From the NCBI GenBank assembly GCA_934504345.1, contig CAKSVR010000016.1, positions 1 through 42,695 on the forward strand: a stretch of DNA of 42,695 nucleotides, given 5' to 3'. Under the pieces are notes generated by a model that saw nothing but the letters and a program-made list of their open reading frames with translations, made no database searches and was not told the DNA's origin. The stretch comes from an uncultured Agathobaculum sp. GTDB lineage: Bacteria; Bacillota; Clostridia; Oscillospirales; Butyricicoccaceae. Each line of letters opens with the position of its first letter. Positions within the stretch are counted from its first letter, which is position 1. The position numbers were made by a program, and so were the translations under genes. Positions 1 through 7,105 of this stretch are shown here, piece after piece.

Positions 1-836
1 CGGATCTTGTGGTAGTGGCGTGCGCCGCTGTTGATCGAGCTTGCCCAGCAGTAGATCTGCGCGCCTGCCTGTACGTTTTCGCTGCCCTTGAGGTTCATGA
101 TAACGAAAGCGTTGTCCTCCAGCTCACGGCCCTCGACAAAGGAACGCTTGGTGCACATCAGGTTGTCGATCTTCATATCCGGGATCATGGCCTCGATGAT
201 GAACAGCGGATGCGTGCCGACGTCGCCGAGTGCGAACGACGGGCCTGCCTTGGACGGGTCAAAGCGCCACTTTGCGGACGGAACCTTGTCCTCAATCTTG
301 AAGTTGTAGCCGCCGAATGCAAAACTCATGTTGATAACGCGGATCTCACCGAGATCACCGTTTTTGATCATCTGGCGCGCCTGCTGGATGAGCTGATGGC
401 CGGAGTAGCCGTAGGTCACGCCGACAACGCGATGTTTCTCCTCGGCCAGCTTGACCAGCTCGTCCGCCTGCTCGGAGGTGAAGCACAGCGGCTTCTCGCA
501 GACAACGTGCAGACCGGCTTCGAGAGCAGCCTTGCAGACCTCGTAGTGCATACCGTTCGGCGTTGCGATGGAAACGGCCTGCACGCCGTCCGGGCGCTTG
601 GCCTCCTCGGCAAACATGGTCTTGTAGTCCGGATAGCAGCGGTCCGGGTCAACGTGCAGCTGCTTGCCGAAATCCTTGCCGCGCTCGGAATCGATGTCGA
701 ACGCACCGGCAACCAGTTCAAAGTTGAAGTCGCGCAATGCAGCCGAGCGATGGATGTAGCCGATCTGGCTGCCGCGGCCGCCGCCGACCATGCCCCAGCG
801 AATGGGATTTTCTACTCGTTTTTCACCGTAATACAT
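1..836 (-). CDS. Gfo/Idh/MocA family NAD(P)-dependent oxidoreductase, C-terminus beyond the window
   Basis: The minus-strand frame is open from an ATG at 836 to the left edge, so about 278 N-terminal residues are visible and the C-terminus is missing. The start is set by AGGAGG seven bases upstream (843-848). The protein begins MYYGEKRVENPIRWGMVGGG, giving a glycine-rich Rossmann loop. The family signature EKPLC follows at about residue 120, after a stretch typical of the NAD(P)-binding domain (SIATPNGMHYEVCKAALEAG). The second half matches the GFO/IDH/MocA C-terminal alpha/beta domain, with a GDVGTHPL motif. Family members oxidise or reduce hydroxyls of sugars, inositols or glycosides using a nicotinamide cofactor; the substrate cannot be read from the sequence. 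It lies 110 bases downstream of the IolE-like gene on the same strand, so the two are probably co-transcribed and act on one carbohydrate. Confidence 0.9.
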   Translation of the reverse strand, partial: MYYGEKRVENPIRWGMVGGGRGSQIGYIHRSAALRDFNFELVAGAFDIDSERGKDFGKQLHVDPDRCYPDYKTMFAEEAKRPDGVQAVSIATPNGMHYEVCKAALEAGLHVVCEKPLCFTSEQADELVKLAEEKHRVVGVTYGYSGHQLIQQARQMIKNGDLGEIRVINMSFAFGGYNFKIEDKVPSAKWRFDPSKAGPSFALGDVGTHPLFIIEAMIPDMKIDNLMCTKRSFVEGRELEDNAFVIMNLKGSENVQAGAQIYCWASSINSGARHYHKI

Positions 837-946
837 AAAGAAATCCTCCTTATAATTTACATAAATAAGAAATATTGCGTTTGAACTATTGAGAGAGTGG
901 AGCGGGAGCACGGGAGAGAAGAGCCGTACTCCTCGCTCGGGTGTGA

Positions 947-1879
947 TCAGATTTCGTAGCCGACCGACTTCAGATAGTCCACGCTGGCCTTTACATCGCG
1001 CAGGCTGGTGTCCGAGTTGCGCGGGTCGCGCTCCTGCTCGATGGTGATGTAGCCCGCGTAGCCGATGTCGCTGAGTGCCTGCTTGATGGCCGGATAGTCG
1101 AGCGAACCTGTGCCGATGGGACACATGGCGCCCTTGCCGCAGCCGTCAAAGAAGCGGATGTGCTCACCGAGTACCTGACGGTAAACGGTTTCGTTTACGT
1201 CCTTGAAGTGGACGTAATCCAGCTTATCGGCGTACTTTTTAAGGTACTCCACCGGGTCCATGTGCGAATAGTACAGGTGGCCGGTATCCAGACAAAGACC
1301 GGCAATCTCATACGGAATATCGCGCACGACCTTTTCAATCTCATCGGAAAATTCAATGTAGCCGCCCGCGTGCGGATGGATGACCGGGCGCACACCCCAT
1401 TTGTTCGCGCGTTCGCACACGGCACGCACGTTGCCCATGAATCGCGCCCATTCCTCATCGGACAGGCGCGGTGCGGTGTCCGGATGGCCTGCGGCGTAGT
1501 CGCGCTCGTCGTGTCCCCAGTCCATAACGGTCATGTACGGCGTGGGGAACTTCTGGCCGTCGTGGGTTTTGAGCACCGGCAGCTTCGGGTCGGTGATCAG
1601 GCGGCAGATGTCGTCAACCGCGTGCAGCACGCTCTCCTGATTGTTCGCATCGAGCAGATCGTGGAAAATCGTGCCTGCCACGATGGCAAGACCGTTCTTT
1701 TTCAGCTCATTTGCGACCAGCTCGGCATCGATGGGCAGGTAGCCGTAGGGCCCGAGCTCGATGGCGCTGTAACCGGCTTTGCCGGCTTCCTCCAGTACGC
1801 GCGTCCAGGGCGGTAAATACGGATTCTTGGGGTCATCTACACCCCAGCAGCAGGGTGCGCCGCAGATTTGAATGCTCAT
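947..1879 (-). CDS. IolE-like sugar phosphate isomerase/epimerase (AP-endonuclease-2-type TIM barrel)
   Basis: A 310-residue cytoplasmic protein of the xylose-isomerase-like TIM-barrel superfamily. The N-terminus (CGAPCCWGVDD, then AIELGPYGYLP) resembles inosose dehydratase IolE and related sugar phosphate isomerases/epimerases. Metal-ligand candidates are visible along the barrel: the glutamate of AIELG, the HPHAGG histidines, the LCLDTGHLYYSH segment, VHFKDV and the late ITIEQERD glutamate. An open frame extends upstream to about 2026, but the ATG at 1879 is preferred because AAAGGAG lies just in front of it and the upstream residues do not look like the family. The gene is followed on the same strand by a Gfo/Idh/MocA oxidoreductase and is divergent from an AraC-type regulator that probably controls it. 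A ketoinositol dehydratase or keto-sugar epimerase role is inference; the exact substrate is unknown. Confidence 0.85.
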   Translation of the reverse strand: MSIQICGAPCCWGVDDPKNPYLPPWTRVLEEAGKAGYSAIELGPYGYLPIDAELVANELKKNGLAIVAGTIFHDLLDANNQESVLHAVDDICRLITDPKLPVLKTHDGQKFPTPYMTVMDWGHDERDYAAGHPDTAPRLSDEEWARFMGNVRAVCERANKWGVRPVIHPHAGGYIEFSDEIEKVVRDIPYEIAGLCLDTGHLYYSHMDPVEYLKKYADKLDYVHFKDVNETVYRQVLGEHIRFFDGCGKGAMCPIGTGSLDYPAIKQALSDIGYAGYITIEQERDPRNSDTSLRDVKASVDYLKSVGYEI

Positions 1880-2044
1880 AATCGAAAACTCCTTTCGCTG
1901 TTTCCGTGAAGTTTTTGTTCTTTTTGATGATTTTATTATACTATTCCGGCGGATATGATGTTTCTTTCTTCTTGCGTTTTGTTTTGTGAAAATCTCGAAA
2001 TATTGCACAAAAAGCAGGGGTATCAATTTGGTTTATACGGATTC

Positions 2045-2073
2045 TTGCGGTATGTACCAAAATACGCTATACT
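2045..2073 (+). promoter_or_regulatory. sigma-A-type promoter of the AraC-type regulator
   Basis: TTGCGG (2045-2050), a 17-base spacer and TATACT (2068-2073), ending 29 bases before the regulator's ATG. It lies in the 223-base divergent gap between the IolE-like gene and the regulator. On the other strand only a -10-like TATAAT (1935-1940) is visible for the IolE-like gene, with no good -35, as expected for an activator-dependent promoter. Confidence 0.65.
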
Positions 2074-2102
2074 ATACCCATATTCACACAGGAGGGAATG
2101 GT

Positions 2103-2957
2103 ATGGCGGAAGAAGTACGTTTTGTATCCGGTCAGATGCCGAGTCTGCTGTACGCCACCAAGCAGATCGTAGCGGCATCGACTATCACACGCGCCATTCA
2201 TCGGCACGAGCGGTTCACGGAAATGCTGTATGTCTATCAGGGTGCGGGTCAGTACATCGCGGGCGGATACAGCTACCCGATCCGTACCGGCGATATCCTG
2301 CTGTATAATCAGGGCGATCTGCATGAGGTGACTTCGTCACTCCAGCACGAGATCGGCACGTTCTGCTTTGGCATTTCCGGTCTGCAGCTGCGCGGACTGC
2401 CGGAAGGGCATTTCACCAAGGCAGAAAACGGCTTTGTGCGTCCGACGATGGACGAGATCGACCATATGCAGGCGCTCAGCGAGATAATCTATGAGCACGC
2501 GGAGCGGCGCACGTCCTATTCGGATGAAATCGTCGCACAGCTGCTGCCCGTGCTCGTGCTGCTGTCGGCCAATCTGCCGCCGGATGCGCGCGCTGCCGAT
2601 CAGCCGCACAATCTGGTGCTGGCGAACCGTATTCGGCAGTACATCGGCACGCATTTCACCGAGCAGATGACACTCGAGGATATTGGCGAGGCGCTGTCCA
2701 TGTCGCCGTATCATCTGGCGCATATATTTAAGGAGATCACCGGTATGTCGCCCATCCATTATATGATACGCTGCCGTGTCGGTGAGGCGCAGAATCTGCT
2801 CATCTCCACGGATTACAGCGCAACGCAGATTGCGGCCATTGTGGGGTATACCAATGTCAACCACTTCAACGCGATATTCTCCAAGCTGGTCGGTCTGCCG
2901 CCCATTCGATACCGAAAGCAGTATCTGGAGAATATGCAGGGACGGAGATTGCAGTAG
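2103..2957 (+). CDS. AraC/XylS-family transcriptional regulator with cupin sensor domain
   Basis: A 284-residue DNA-binding regulator. Residues from about 30 to 110 form an AraC-type cupin sensor (HRHERFTEMLYVYQGAGQ, then GDILLYNQGDLHE). The C-terminal 100 residues carry the two helix-turn-helix motifs of the family: LEDIGEALSMSPYHLAHIFK, then ATQIAAIVGYTNVNHFNAIF followed by GLPPIRYRK. The start at 2103 has AGGAGGG seven bases upstream; the open frame extends further back, but without a ribosome binding site. It is divergent from the IolE-like gene and the Gfo/Idh/MocA oxidoreductase, so it most likely senses the sugar they process and activates them. It ends before a strong terminator at 3021-3057. 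Confidence 0.92.
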   Translation: MAEEVRFVSGQMPSLLYATKQIVAASTITRAIHRHERFTEMLYVYQGAGQYIAGGYSYPIRTGDILLYNQGDLHEVTSSLQHEIGTFCFGISGLQLRGLPEGHFTKAENGFVRPTMDEIDHMQALSEIIYEHAERRTSYSDEIVAQLLPVLVLLSANLPPDARAADQPHNLVLANRIRQYIGTHFTEQMTLEDIGEALSMSPYHLAHIFKEITGMSPIHYMIRCRVGEAQNLLISTDYSATQIAAIVGYTNVNHFNAIFSKLVGLPPIRYRKQYLENMQGRRLQ

Positions 2958-2988
2958 CGCAGTACCGCAACAAGTCAATAGCCGCACC

Positions 2989-3014
2989 GTTTGTCCACAA
3001 TGCTGTGGACAAAC
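2989..3014 (+). other. perfect 11-bp inverted repeat
   Basis: GTTTGTCCACA and TGTGGACAAAC flank the 4-base loop ATGC. There is no T-tract directly after it, and it stands 6 bases before the true terminator. It could be a stabilising 3' hairpin of the regulator mRNA. Confidence 0.6.
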
Positions 3015-3020
3015 CCAGAA

Positions 3021-3057
3021 AAAATCCCACTGAGAGCAATGCTTGCAGTGGGATTTT
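3021..3057 (+). terminator. bidirectional intrinsic terminator after the AraC-type regulator
   Basis: AAAATCCCACTG (3021-3032) pairs perfectly with CAGTGGGATTTT (3046-3057). The interior AGCA-A-TGCT extends the hairpin, and A and T runs on either side allow termination on both strands. Confidence 0.85.
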
Positions 3058-3076
3058 CGCATTTTAAGGAGCCTGA

Positions 3077-3244
3077 AAGGCGGAGCTGGCGGAAAAGGAA
3101 ACGTGCGCTGCGGTTACGGTGACGAACAACGGTGCAGCGGCGGAGCAGGCGGCACTGACCTACCTGCTGTGCGACGGCACAGCGACCAAGTCGATCGATT
3201 TTTCACTGTCCGATACCGTAATCGGCAGCAGCAAGCTGCATTAA
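3077..3244 (+). pseudogene. remnant of a coding sequence, first fragment
   Basis: A 55-codon open stretch that begins just after an in-frame TGA and ends with TAA, with no start codon or ribosome binding site. The translation reads like genuine protein (VTVTNNGAAAEQAALTYLLC, then SIDFSLSDTVIGSSKLH), with alternating hydrophobic residues as in a beta-sandwich. I do not recognise the family. It directly abuts a second fragment in another frame, so the region looks like the scar of deleted or frameshifted genes. Confidence 0.4.
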
Positions 3245-3245
3245 C

Positions 3246-3539
3246 AGTATCAATGCCTGTATCAATCGAGCCGAGGCGCAGCCGAAAAACCAGGATGTGA
3301 ACTGTACGCTCGCGTGGAACGCGGGAAGTCACTTCAAAGAGCCGGATATTCACACGGCGAAAGCGTTTGCGCGGATGCTGGAGCGCAGCACTGAACCGAA
3401 ACAGCACGCTGTCAAAATCCACAAAACAAAAATATATTTCATGAATCTCTCGAGCAAAGTGCATAGTTTTTCTGTGCGAAGATTGGTTACAAGTTGCATT
3501 GACTTTTCTGTGTCAACAAGACTACAATTATTAATATAA
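3246..3539 (+). pseudogene. remnant of a coding sequence, possibly the C-terminus of a secreted hydrolase
   Basis: The first 55 or so codons of this open stretch look coding (VNCTLAWNAGSHFKEPDIHT, then AKAFARMLERS). They vaguely recall the last strand and helix of subtype-B tannase-like alpha/beta hydrolases, where a conserved histidine lies near the C-terminus; this is a weak resemblance only. After about 3410 the composition becomes AT-rich and merges into the promoter of the next gene. A GTG at 3297 lacks a ribosome binding site. It is probably a truncated relic, not an expressed gene. Confidence 0.35.
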
Positions 3540-3557
3540 GTTACGCAAACGTTTGCG
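3499..3557 (+). promoter_or_regulatory. promoter with a LacI-family operator upstream of the SLH phosphoesterase
   Basis: TTGACT (3499-3504), an 18-base spacer and TACAAT (3523-3528) form a promoter. A perfect 14-base palindrome, CGCAAACGTTTGCG, lies at 3544-3557, close to the expected +10 position. The GCAAACGTTTGC core, with central CG, is the classic LacI/GalR-family operator and differs from a CcpA cre site mainly in the outermost bases. A repressor bound there would block initiation or early elongation. Which regulator binds is unknown. Confidence 0.7.
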
Positions 3558-3611
3558 CGAATGCGAGATAAGGCGTAACACGAAAAACCATCTCACGGAA
3601 AGGAGGCACAT

Positions 3612-3671
3612 TTGAGGGTCAAACACCGAAAAATCGGTAAATTTCGAAGAAAGAGGGTCCGAGATACATGA
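3612..3671 (+). CDS. possible 19-codon leader peptide overlapping the next start codon
   Basis: AAAGGAGG (3599-3606) precedes a TTG at 3612. The frame LRVKHRKIGKFRRKRVRDT is very basic and ends in TGA at 3669-3671, sharing ATGA with the ATG (3668) of the phosphoesterase gene. The better ribosome binding site belongs to this small frame; the large gene itself has only AGAGGG about 11 bases upstream. Translational coupling is therefore plausible, but the frame is short and could be chance. Confidence 0.3.
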   Translation: MRVKHRKIGKFRRKRVRDT

Positions 3672-6600
3672 AAAAGCGCATACTCAGTTTAGCTATATCC
3701 GCAGCACTGGTTTTGACGATGCTTCCCGCCGGGGCGCTGGCCGCAGGCGACAAGGGCACGCCGCCGGTATACAACAAGGCGACGGGCTGCTATGAGATCT
3801 CTACCCCGGACCAGCTGCTCTACCTGTCCGGCAGCTGGAAGGACGGCGCACCCCGCGACGGACACTATGTTTTGACCGCCGACATCGATATGTCCGGTGT
3901 CAAGGGCTTCAAGCCCATCGCATCCAAGAAAGATCAGGGCTTTATCGGCACGTTCGACGGCCAGTTCCACGCCATCAAGGGACTGCGCGTGGAATATGAG
4001 AAGAAATATGCCGGTCTATTCGGCTATGTCGGCAATCAGGACGATCAGGCGTACATCAAGGATGTTGCGCTGCTCGACTGCTACGTTACCGGCCAGCAGA
4101 ACGTCGGCGCGCTGGCAGGTGTCAACTACGGCACCATTACCGGCTGCGTTGTCACCGGCGAGGTAAAGTGCCTTGACCTGTCCAACTCGCACACCGCTGG
4201 CGGCATCTGCGGCAAGCTGAAAGAGGGCGAGGGCCCGATCGTCGGCCACGTTGAGGACTGCTACATCAATGCCGATGTTTCCGCACCGTATGATGCGGGC
4301 GGCGTTGCCGGCATTCAGGACGGCGGCGGCTATCTGGCACGCTGCTTTGCAGCCGGCACGGTCGATACCACCGCGGCGAGCGGCACGGTAGGCCATGCAG
4401 GCGGCATCGCCGGTTCGTTCAACGCGGGCGAAACGCTCAAGGACAGCGTTTCCGCGCAGAGCGTCATCAACGGCGTTGCAGATGTTGACAAGATCGTCGG
4501 CCAGCTGGACGACGAGGCGGCTACCAACATCACCGGCAATATCGCATGGGAGGGCACGCTGCTGTCCGGCAACGAGCCGACCGAACAGCCCATCAAGTGG
4601 GAGGACGTTTCCACCGAGAAGATGCAGAGCAAGTCCACTTACGAAGCACTCGGCTGGGACATGAACAAGGTCTGGGACTGGAGCACCTCCAGCAAGCAGC
4701 CTGTTCTGCGCGGCTATGATGCTGCTATCTTCCCGGCAGTGGATTACACCGTCAGCGGCACGCGCATCATCTCCCGCGCACTGAACATCGCGCCGCACAA
4801 CGGCAAGGCCGAAGTCACCGCCCGCATCGTCACCAGCGACAAGGTGCAGAGCGCGACCCTGTATTACGGCTATGATTCCGCCAAGGTCGATACCGCTGTT
4901 GCCATGAAGGGATCGAATGGTACCTACACCGCTTCTCTGCCGACCGACAAGACCGGCGATATGTTCTACTATATCGAGGTCAAGACCGACAAGGAAACCC
5001 TTACCAAGCCGTACACCAAGTCCGAGCCGATCGTGCTGAATATTGATGACGGCAAGGTAAAGGGCGAACCCGATCAGATCACCATTACGCCGGATACCAA
5101 GCAGGGCGGTCTGCGCTTCAGCTGGCTGACCGATCCCCGCGTAACCAAGACCGTTATCCAGTACAAGGTAAAGGGTGCTTCCAAGTGGGAAACCAAGACC
5201 GGCACCTCCTATGTAGAGTCCGTTACCGCAGGCTACAAGGAAAAGGCCGCGCACCGCGTTGAGATTGGCAGCCTGACTCCCTCGGCGGAGTACGTTTACC
5301 GCGTAGGCGACGGCGGCAGCTTTATGAGCGAGGAAAAGTCGTTCACCGCACCGAAGTCCGCTTCGGATAAGAACTTTAAGGTGATCTTCTACTCGGATCC
5401 GCAGTCTGAGTCCGTAGAGAACTACATGAGCTTCAAGTACTCCATTGACCAGGCGCTCAAGATCTGCCCGAACCCGGATCTGATGATCTCCGCAGGCGAC
5501 ACCACCCAGAACGGCTACAAGTCCACCGAATGGGAGGCATGCTTTGAAGTTATGGGCGATTACTATGCCAAGTATCCGACCGTTACCGTTGCAGGCAACC
5601 ACGAGATGAAGGGCGACTGGAATTTCGTATCGTTCGCACAGCGCTTCAATATGTCGGGCGCAAAGACCGGCTATCCGCAGTTCGACCGCACGATGGGCTA
5701 CTTCGAATATGGCGATGCTATCTTCGTTATCCTGAACGGCGAAGTCACTCCGGCGGATCAGAAGGCCGAGATCATGAAGAAAGAGCTCCAGTGGTGCAAG
5801 AGCGTGCTGGATGCCTCGGACAAGAAGTGGCGCGTTGTTATGACGCACGCCGGTCCGTACACCTCCAACCACGATCCGCTGGATGTACGCGACTATTACA
5901 TCAACGACAGCGAGTATTCGCTCGATGCAATGGGCGTTGACCTGTTCCTCAACGGCCACGACCACATCTACATCCGCTCGACCGCCAAGAACGACATCAA
6001 GGTCAACACCGGCGACGGCACGACCTATCTGACCGGCGGTACGGTAGGCAATAAGTTCTACGAGTACATTCCGGCTCGTTCGGACTACACCACCGACTTC
6101 TACGTCGACGACGAGGACAAGCAGGTATTCTCCATCATCGAGTTCAGCGAGGATTCCATCAAGGGCACCGCTTATCAGAAGCAGGATGAGGACGACTGGA
6201 ACAGCTTCAAGGCAGTTGACAGCTACGAGATCCGCAACAACCTGCGCGACGGCAAATCTGTTACCGATTATACCGACGTTCCGGCGAACGCATGGTACTA
6301 CGAGGCAGCGGATTACGTCACCAAGAACGGTCTGCTCTCCGGCGACAAGGCGTATACGTTCGGCGCGAGCAAGGCACTGACCCGCGCACAGGTCGCACAG
6401 GCACTGTACAATCTGGCAGGCCAGCCGGATACCGAGCTGACTGACAGCTTCAGCGACGTTCCGGTAACGCATCAGGCCCGCACGGCTATCGCGTGGGCGG
6501 AAAAGACCGGCATCATGGAGGGTGTCGGCGGCGGCAAGTTCTCTCCGGACCGCAGTGTTACCCGTCAGGAGGCCGCAACGCTGCTGACCCGTCAGCGCAA

Positions 6601-6805
6601 GCTGAGCGGTGAGAATACCGCAGCGGACAGCGCCATCGTTAAGGACTTTACCGATGGCAGCACCATCTCCGACTGGGCAGCAGCAGGCGTAGCCTACTGT
6701 GCAAAGACCGGTCTGGTGCAGGGCAAGCCGGGCAAGGTATTTGCACCGAAGTCCACCATCACCCGCGCAGAGCTGGCTACGATCCTCCAGCGCATCGCGG
6801 CATAA
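3668..6805 (+). CDS. secreted calcineurin-like metallophosphoesterase with three SLH domains
   Basis: A 1045-residue exported protein. A signal peptide covers residues 1-26 (KKR, a hydrophobic core, then AGALAA). Residues 30-340 carry GLUG-like repeats (GTFDGQFHAIKGL, VGALAGVNYGTITGCVVTGE, AGGICGKL). A beta-rich Ig-like part and a fibronectin-III-like domain of the purple-acid-phosphatase type follow (about 470-565). The phosphoesterase core shows the metal-binding blocks SDPQS (about 576), AGDTT (about 611), GNHE (about 644), THAGPY (about 726) and GHDHIY (about 763). Three S-layer-homology domains fill residues 868-1045 (YTDVPANAWYYEAADYV; FSDVPVTHQARTAIAW; FTDGSTISDWAAAGVAY) and should tether it to pyruvylated cell-wall polymer. 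It probably releases phosphate or cleaves phosphodiesters at the cell surface. The LacI-type operator in front suggests carbohydrate-linked control. Confidence 0.92.
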   Translation: MKKRILSLAISAALVLTMLPAGALAAGDKGTPPVYNKATGCYEISTPDQLLYLSGSWKDGAPRDGHYVLTADIDMSGVKGFKPIASKKDQGFIGTFDGQFHAIKGLRVEYEKKYAGLFGYVGNQDDQAYIKDVALLDCYVTGQQNVGALAGVNYGTITGCVVTGEVKCLDLSNSHTAGGICGKLKEGEGPIVGHVEDCYINADVSAPYDAGGVAGIQDGGGYLARCFAAGTVDTTAASGTVGHAGGIAGSFNAGETLKDSVSAQSVINGVADVDKIVGQLDDEAATNITGNIAWEGTLLSGNEPTEQPIKWEDVSTEKMQSKSTYEALGWDMNKVWDWSTSSKQPVLRGYDAAIFPAVDYTVSGTRIISRALNIAPHNGKAEVTARIVTSDKVQSATLYYGYDSAKVDTAVAMKGSNGTYTASLPTDKTGDMFYYIEVKTDKETLTKPYTKSEPIVLNIDDGKVKGEPDQITITPDTKQGGLRFSWLTDPRVTKTVIQYKVKGASKWETKTGTSYVESVTAGYKEKAAHRVEIGSLTPSAEYVYRVGDGGSFMSEEKSFTAPKSASDKNFKVIFYSDPQSESVENYMSFKYSIDQALKICPNPDLMISAGDTTQNGYKSTEWEACFEVMGDYYAKYPTVTVAGNHEMKGDWNFVSFAQRFNMSGAKTGYPQFDRTMGYFEYGDAIFVILNGEVTPADQKAEIMKKELQWCKSVLDASDKKWRVVMTHAGPYTSNHDPLDVRDYYINDSEYSLDAMGVDLFLNGHDHIYIRSTAKNDIKVNTGDGTTYLTGGTVGNKFYEYIPARSDYTTDFYVDDEDKQVFSIIEFSEDSIKGTAYQKQDEDDWNSFKAVDSYEIRNNLRDGKSVTDYTDVPANAWYYEAADYVTKNGLLSGDKAYTFGASKALTRAQVAQALYNLAGQPDTELTDSFSDVPVTHQARTAIAWAEKTGIMEGVGGGKFSPDRSVTRQEAATLLTRQRKLSGENTAADSAIVKDFTDGSTISDWAAAGVAYCAKTGLVQGKPGKVFAPKSTITRAELATILQRIAA

Positions 6806-6814
6806 CGAACAGAC

Positions 6815-6842
6815 AAAAGCGCAGCCGAAAGGCTGCGCTTTT
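6815..6842 (+). terminator. intrinsic terminator of the SLH phosphoesterase gene
   Basis: AAAAGCGCAGCC pairs with GGCTGCGCTTTT around a GAAA tetraloop, 9 bases after the stop codon. It is also the first hairpin of the dispersed element described at 6815-7026. Confidence 0.85.
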
Positions 6843-7026
6843 CGCTGTCGCGAAACCACGGTTTCGCCGACAAGAGGAACGGACCGTGGGCCGTTCCAAA
6901 GTCGTCCGAAAGTTCCTCCCGATGGTCGAAACTTTCTCCCTCTTAAAGTATAAAAAGTCAGGTACACGCCCCGACTTTTTATGAATTTGTCATACAAATT
7001 CTATTGGATGCGCGCTGCCGCGCGAA
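6815..7026 (+). repeat. structured intergenic element, full copy 1
   Basis: A series of hairpins shared with 22454-22659. P1 is the terminator (6815-6842). P2 pairs GCGAAAC 6850-6856 with GTTTCGC 6861-6867, loop CACG. P3 pairs GGAACGG 6876-6882 with CCGTTCC 6891-6897; its loop contains CGTG (6885-6888), complementary to the P2 loop. P4 pairs GAAAGTT 6908-6914 with AACTTTC 6930-6936. P5 pairs AAAAAGTC 6952-6959 with GACTTTTT 6973-6980. P6 pairs GAATTTG 6983-6989 with CAAATTC 6995-7001. The conserved end is CTGCCGCGCGAA. It is not an insertion sequence that I know and holds no open frame of its own. Confidence 0.75.
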
Positions 7027-7105
7027 GCGCTGAAAATTGCAGAGATAGGATTATCTAATATCCCGTCGAGCAGGATACTATTATATAGTACGGCTAGTAC
7101 GGCTG

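Noticed and set aside
1880..2026. N-terminal extension of the IolE-like protein
   Set aside because: The extra residues are basic and AT-rich, lie in the promoter region and have no ribosome binding site, whereas the ATG at 1879 has one and begins family-like sequence.
3544..3557. CcpA cre site
   Set aside because: The palindrome differs from the cre consensus at the outermost positions and is a perfect LacI/GalR-type palindrome, so a specific LacI-family operator was preferred, although CcpA binding cannot be excluded.
7075..7105. Tandem 9-base repeat (GTACGGCTA type) and small palindrome beyond the sigG stop codon
   Set aside because: Only two units, too short to support a mobile-element end or attachment site.
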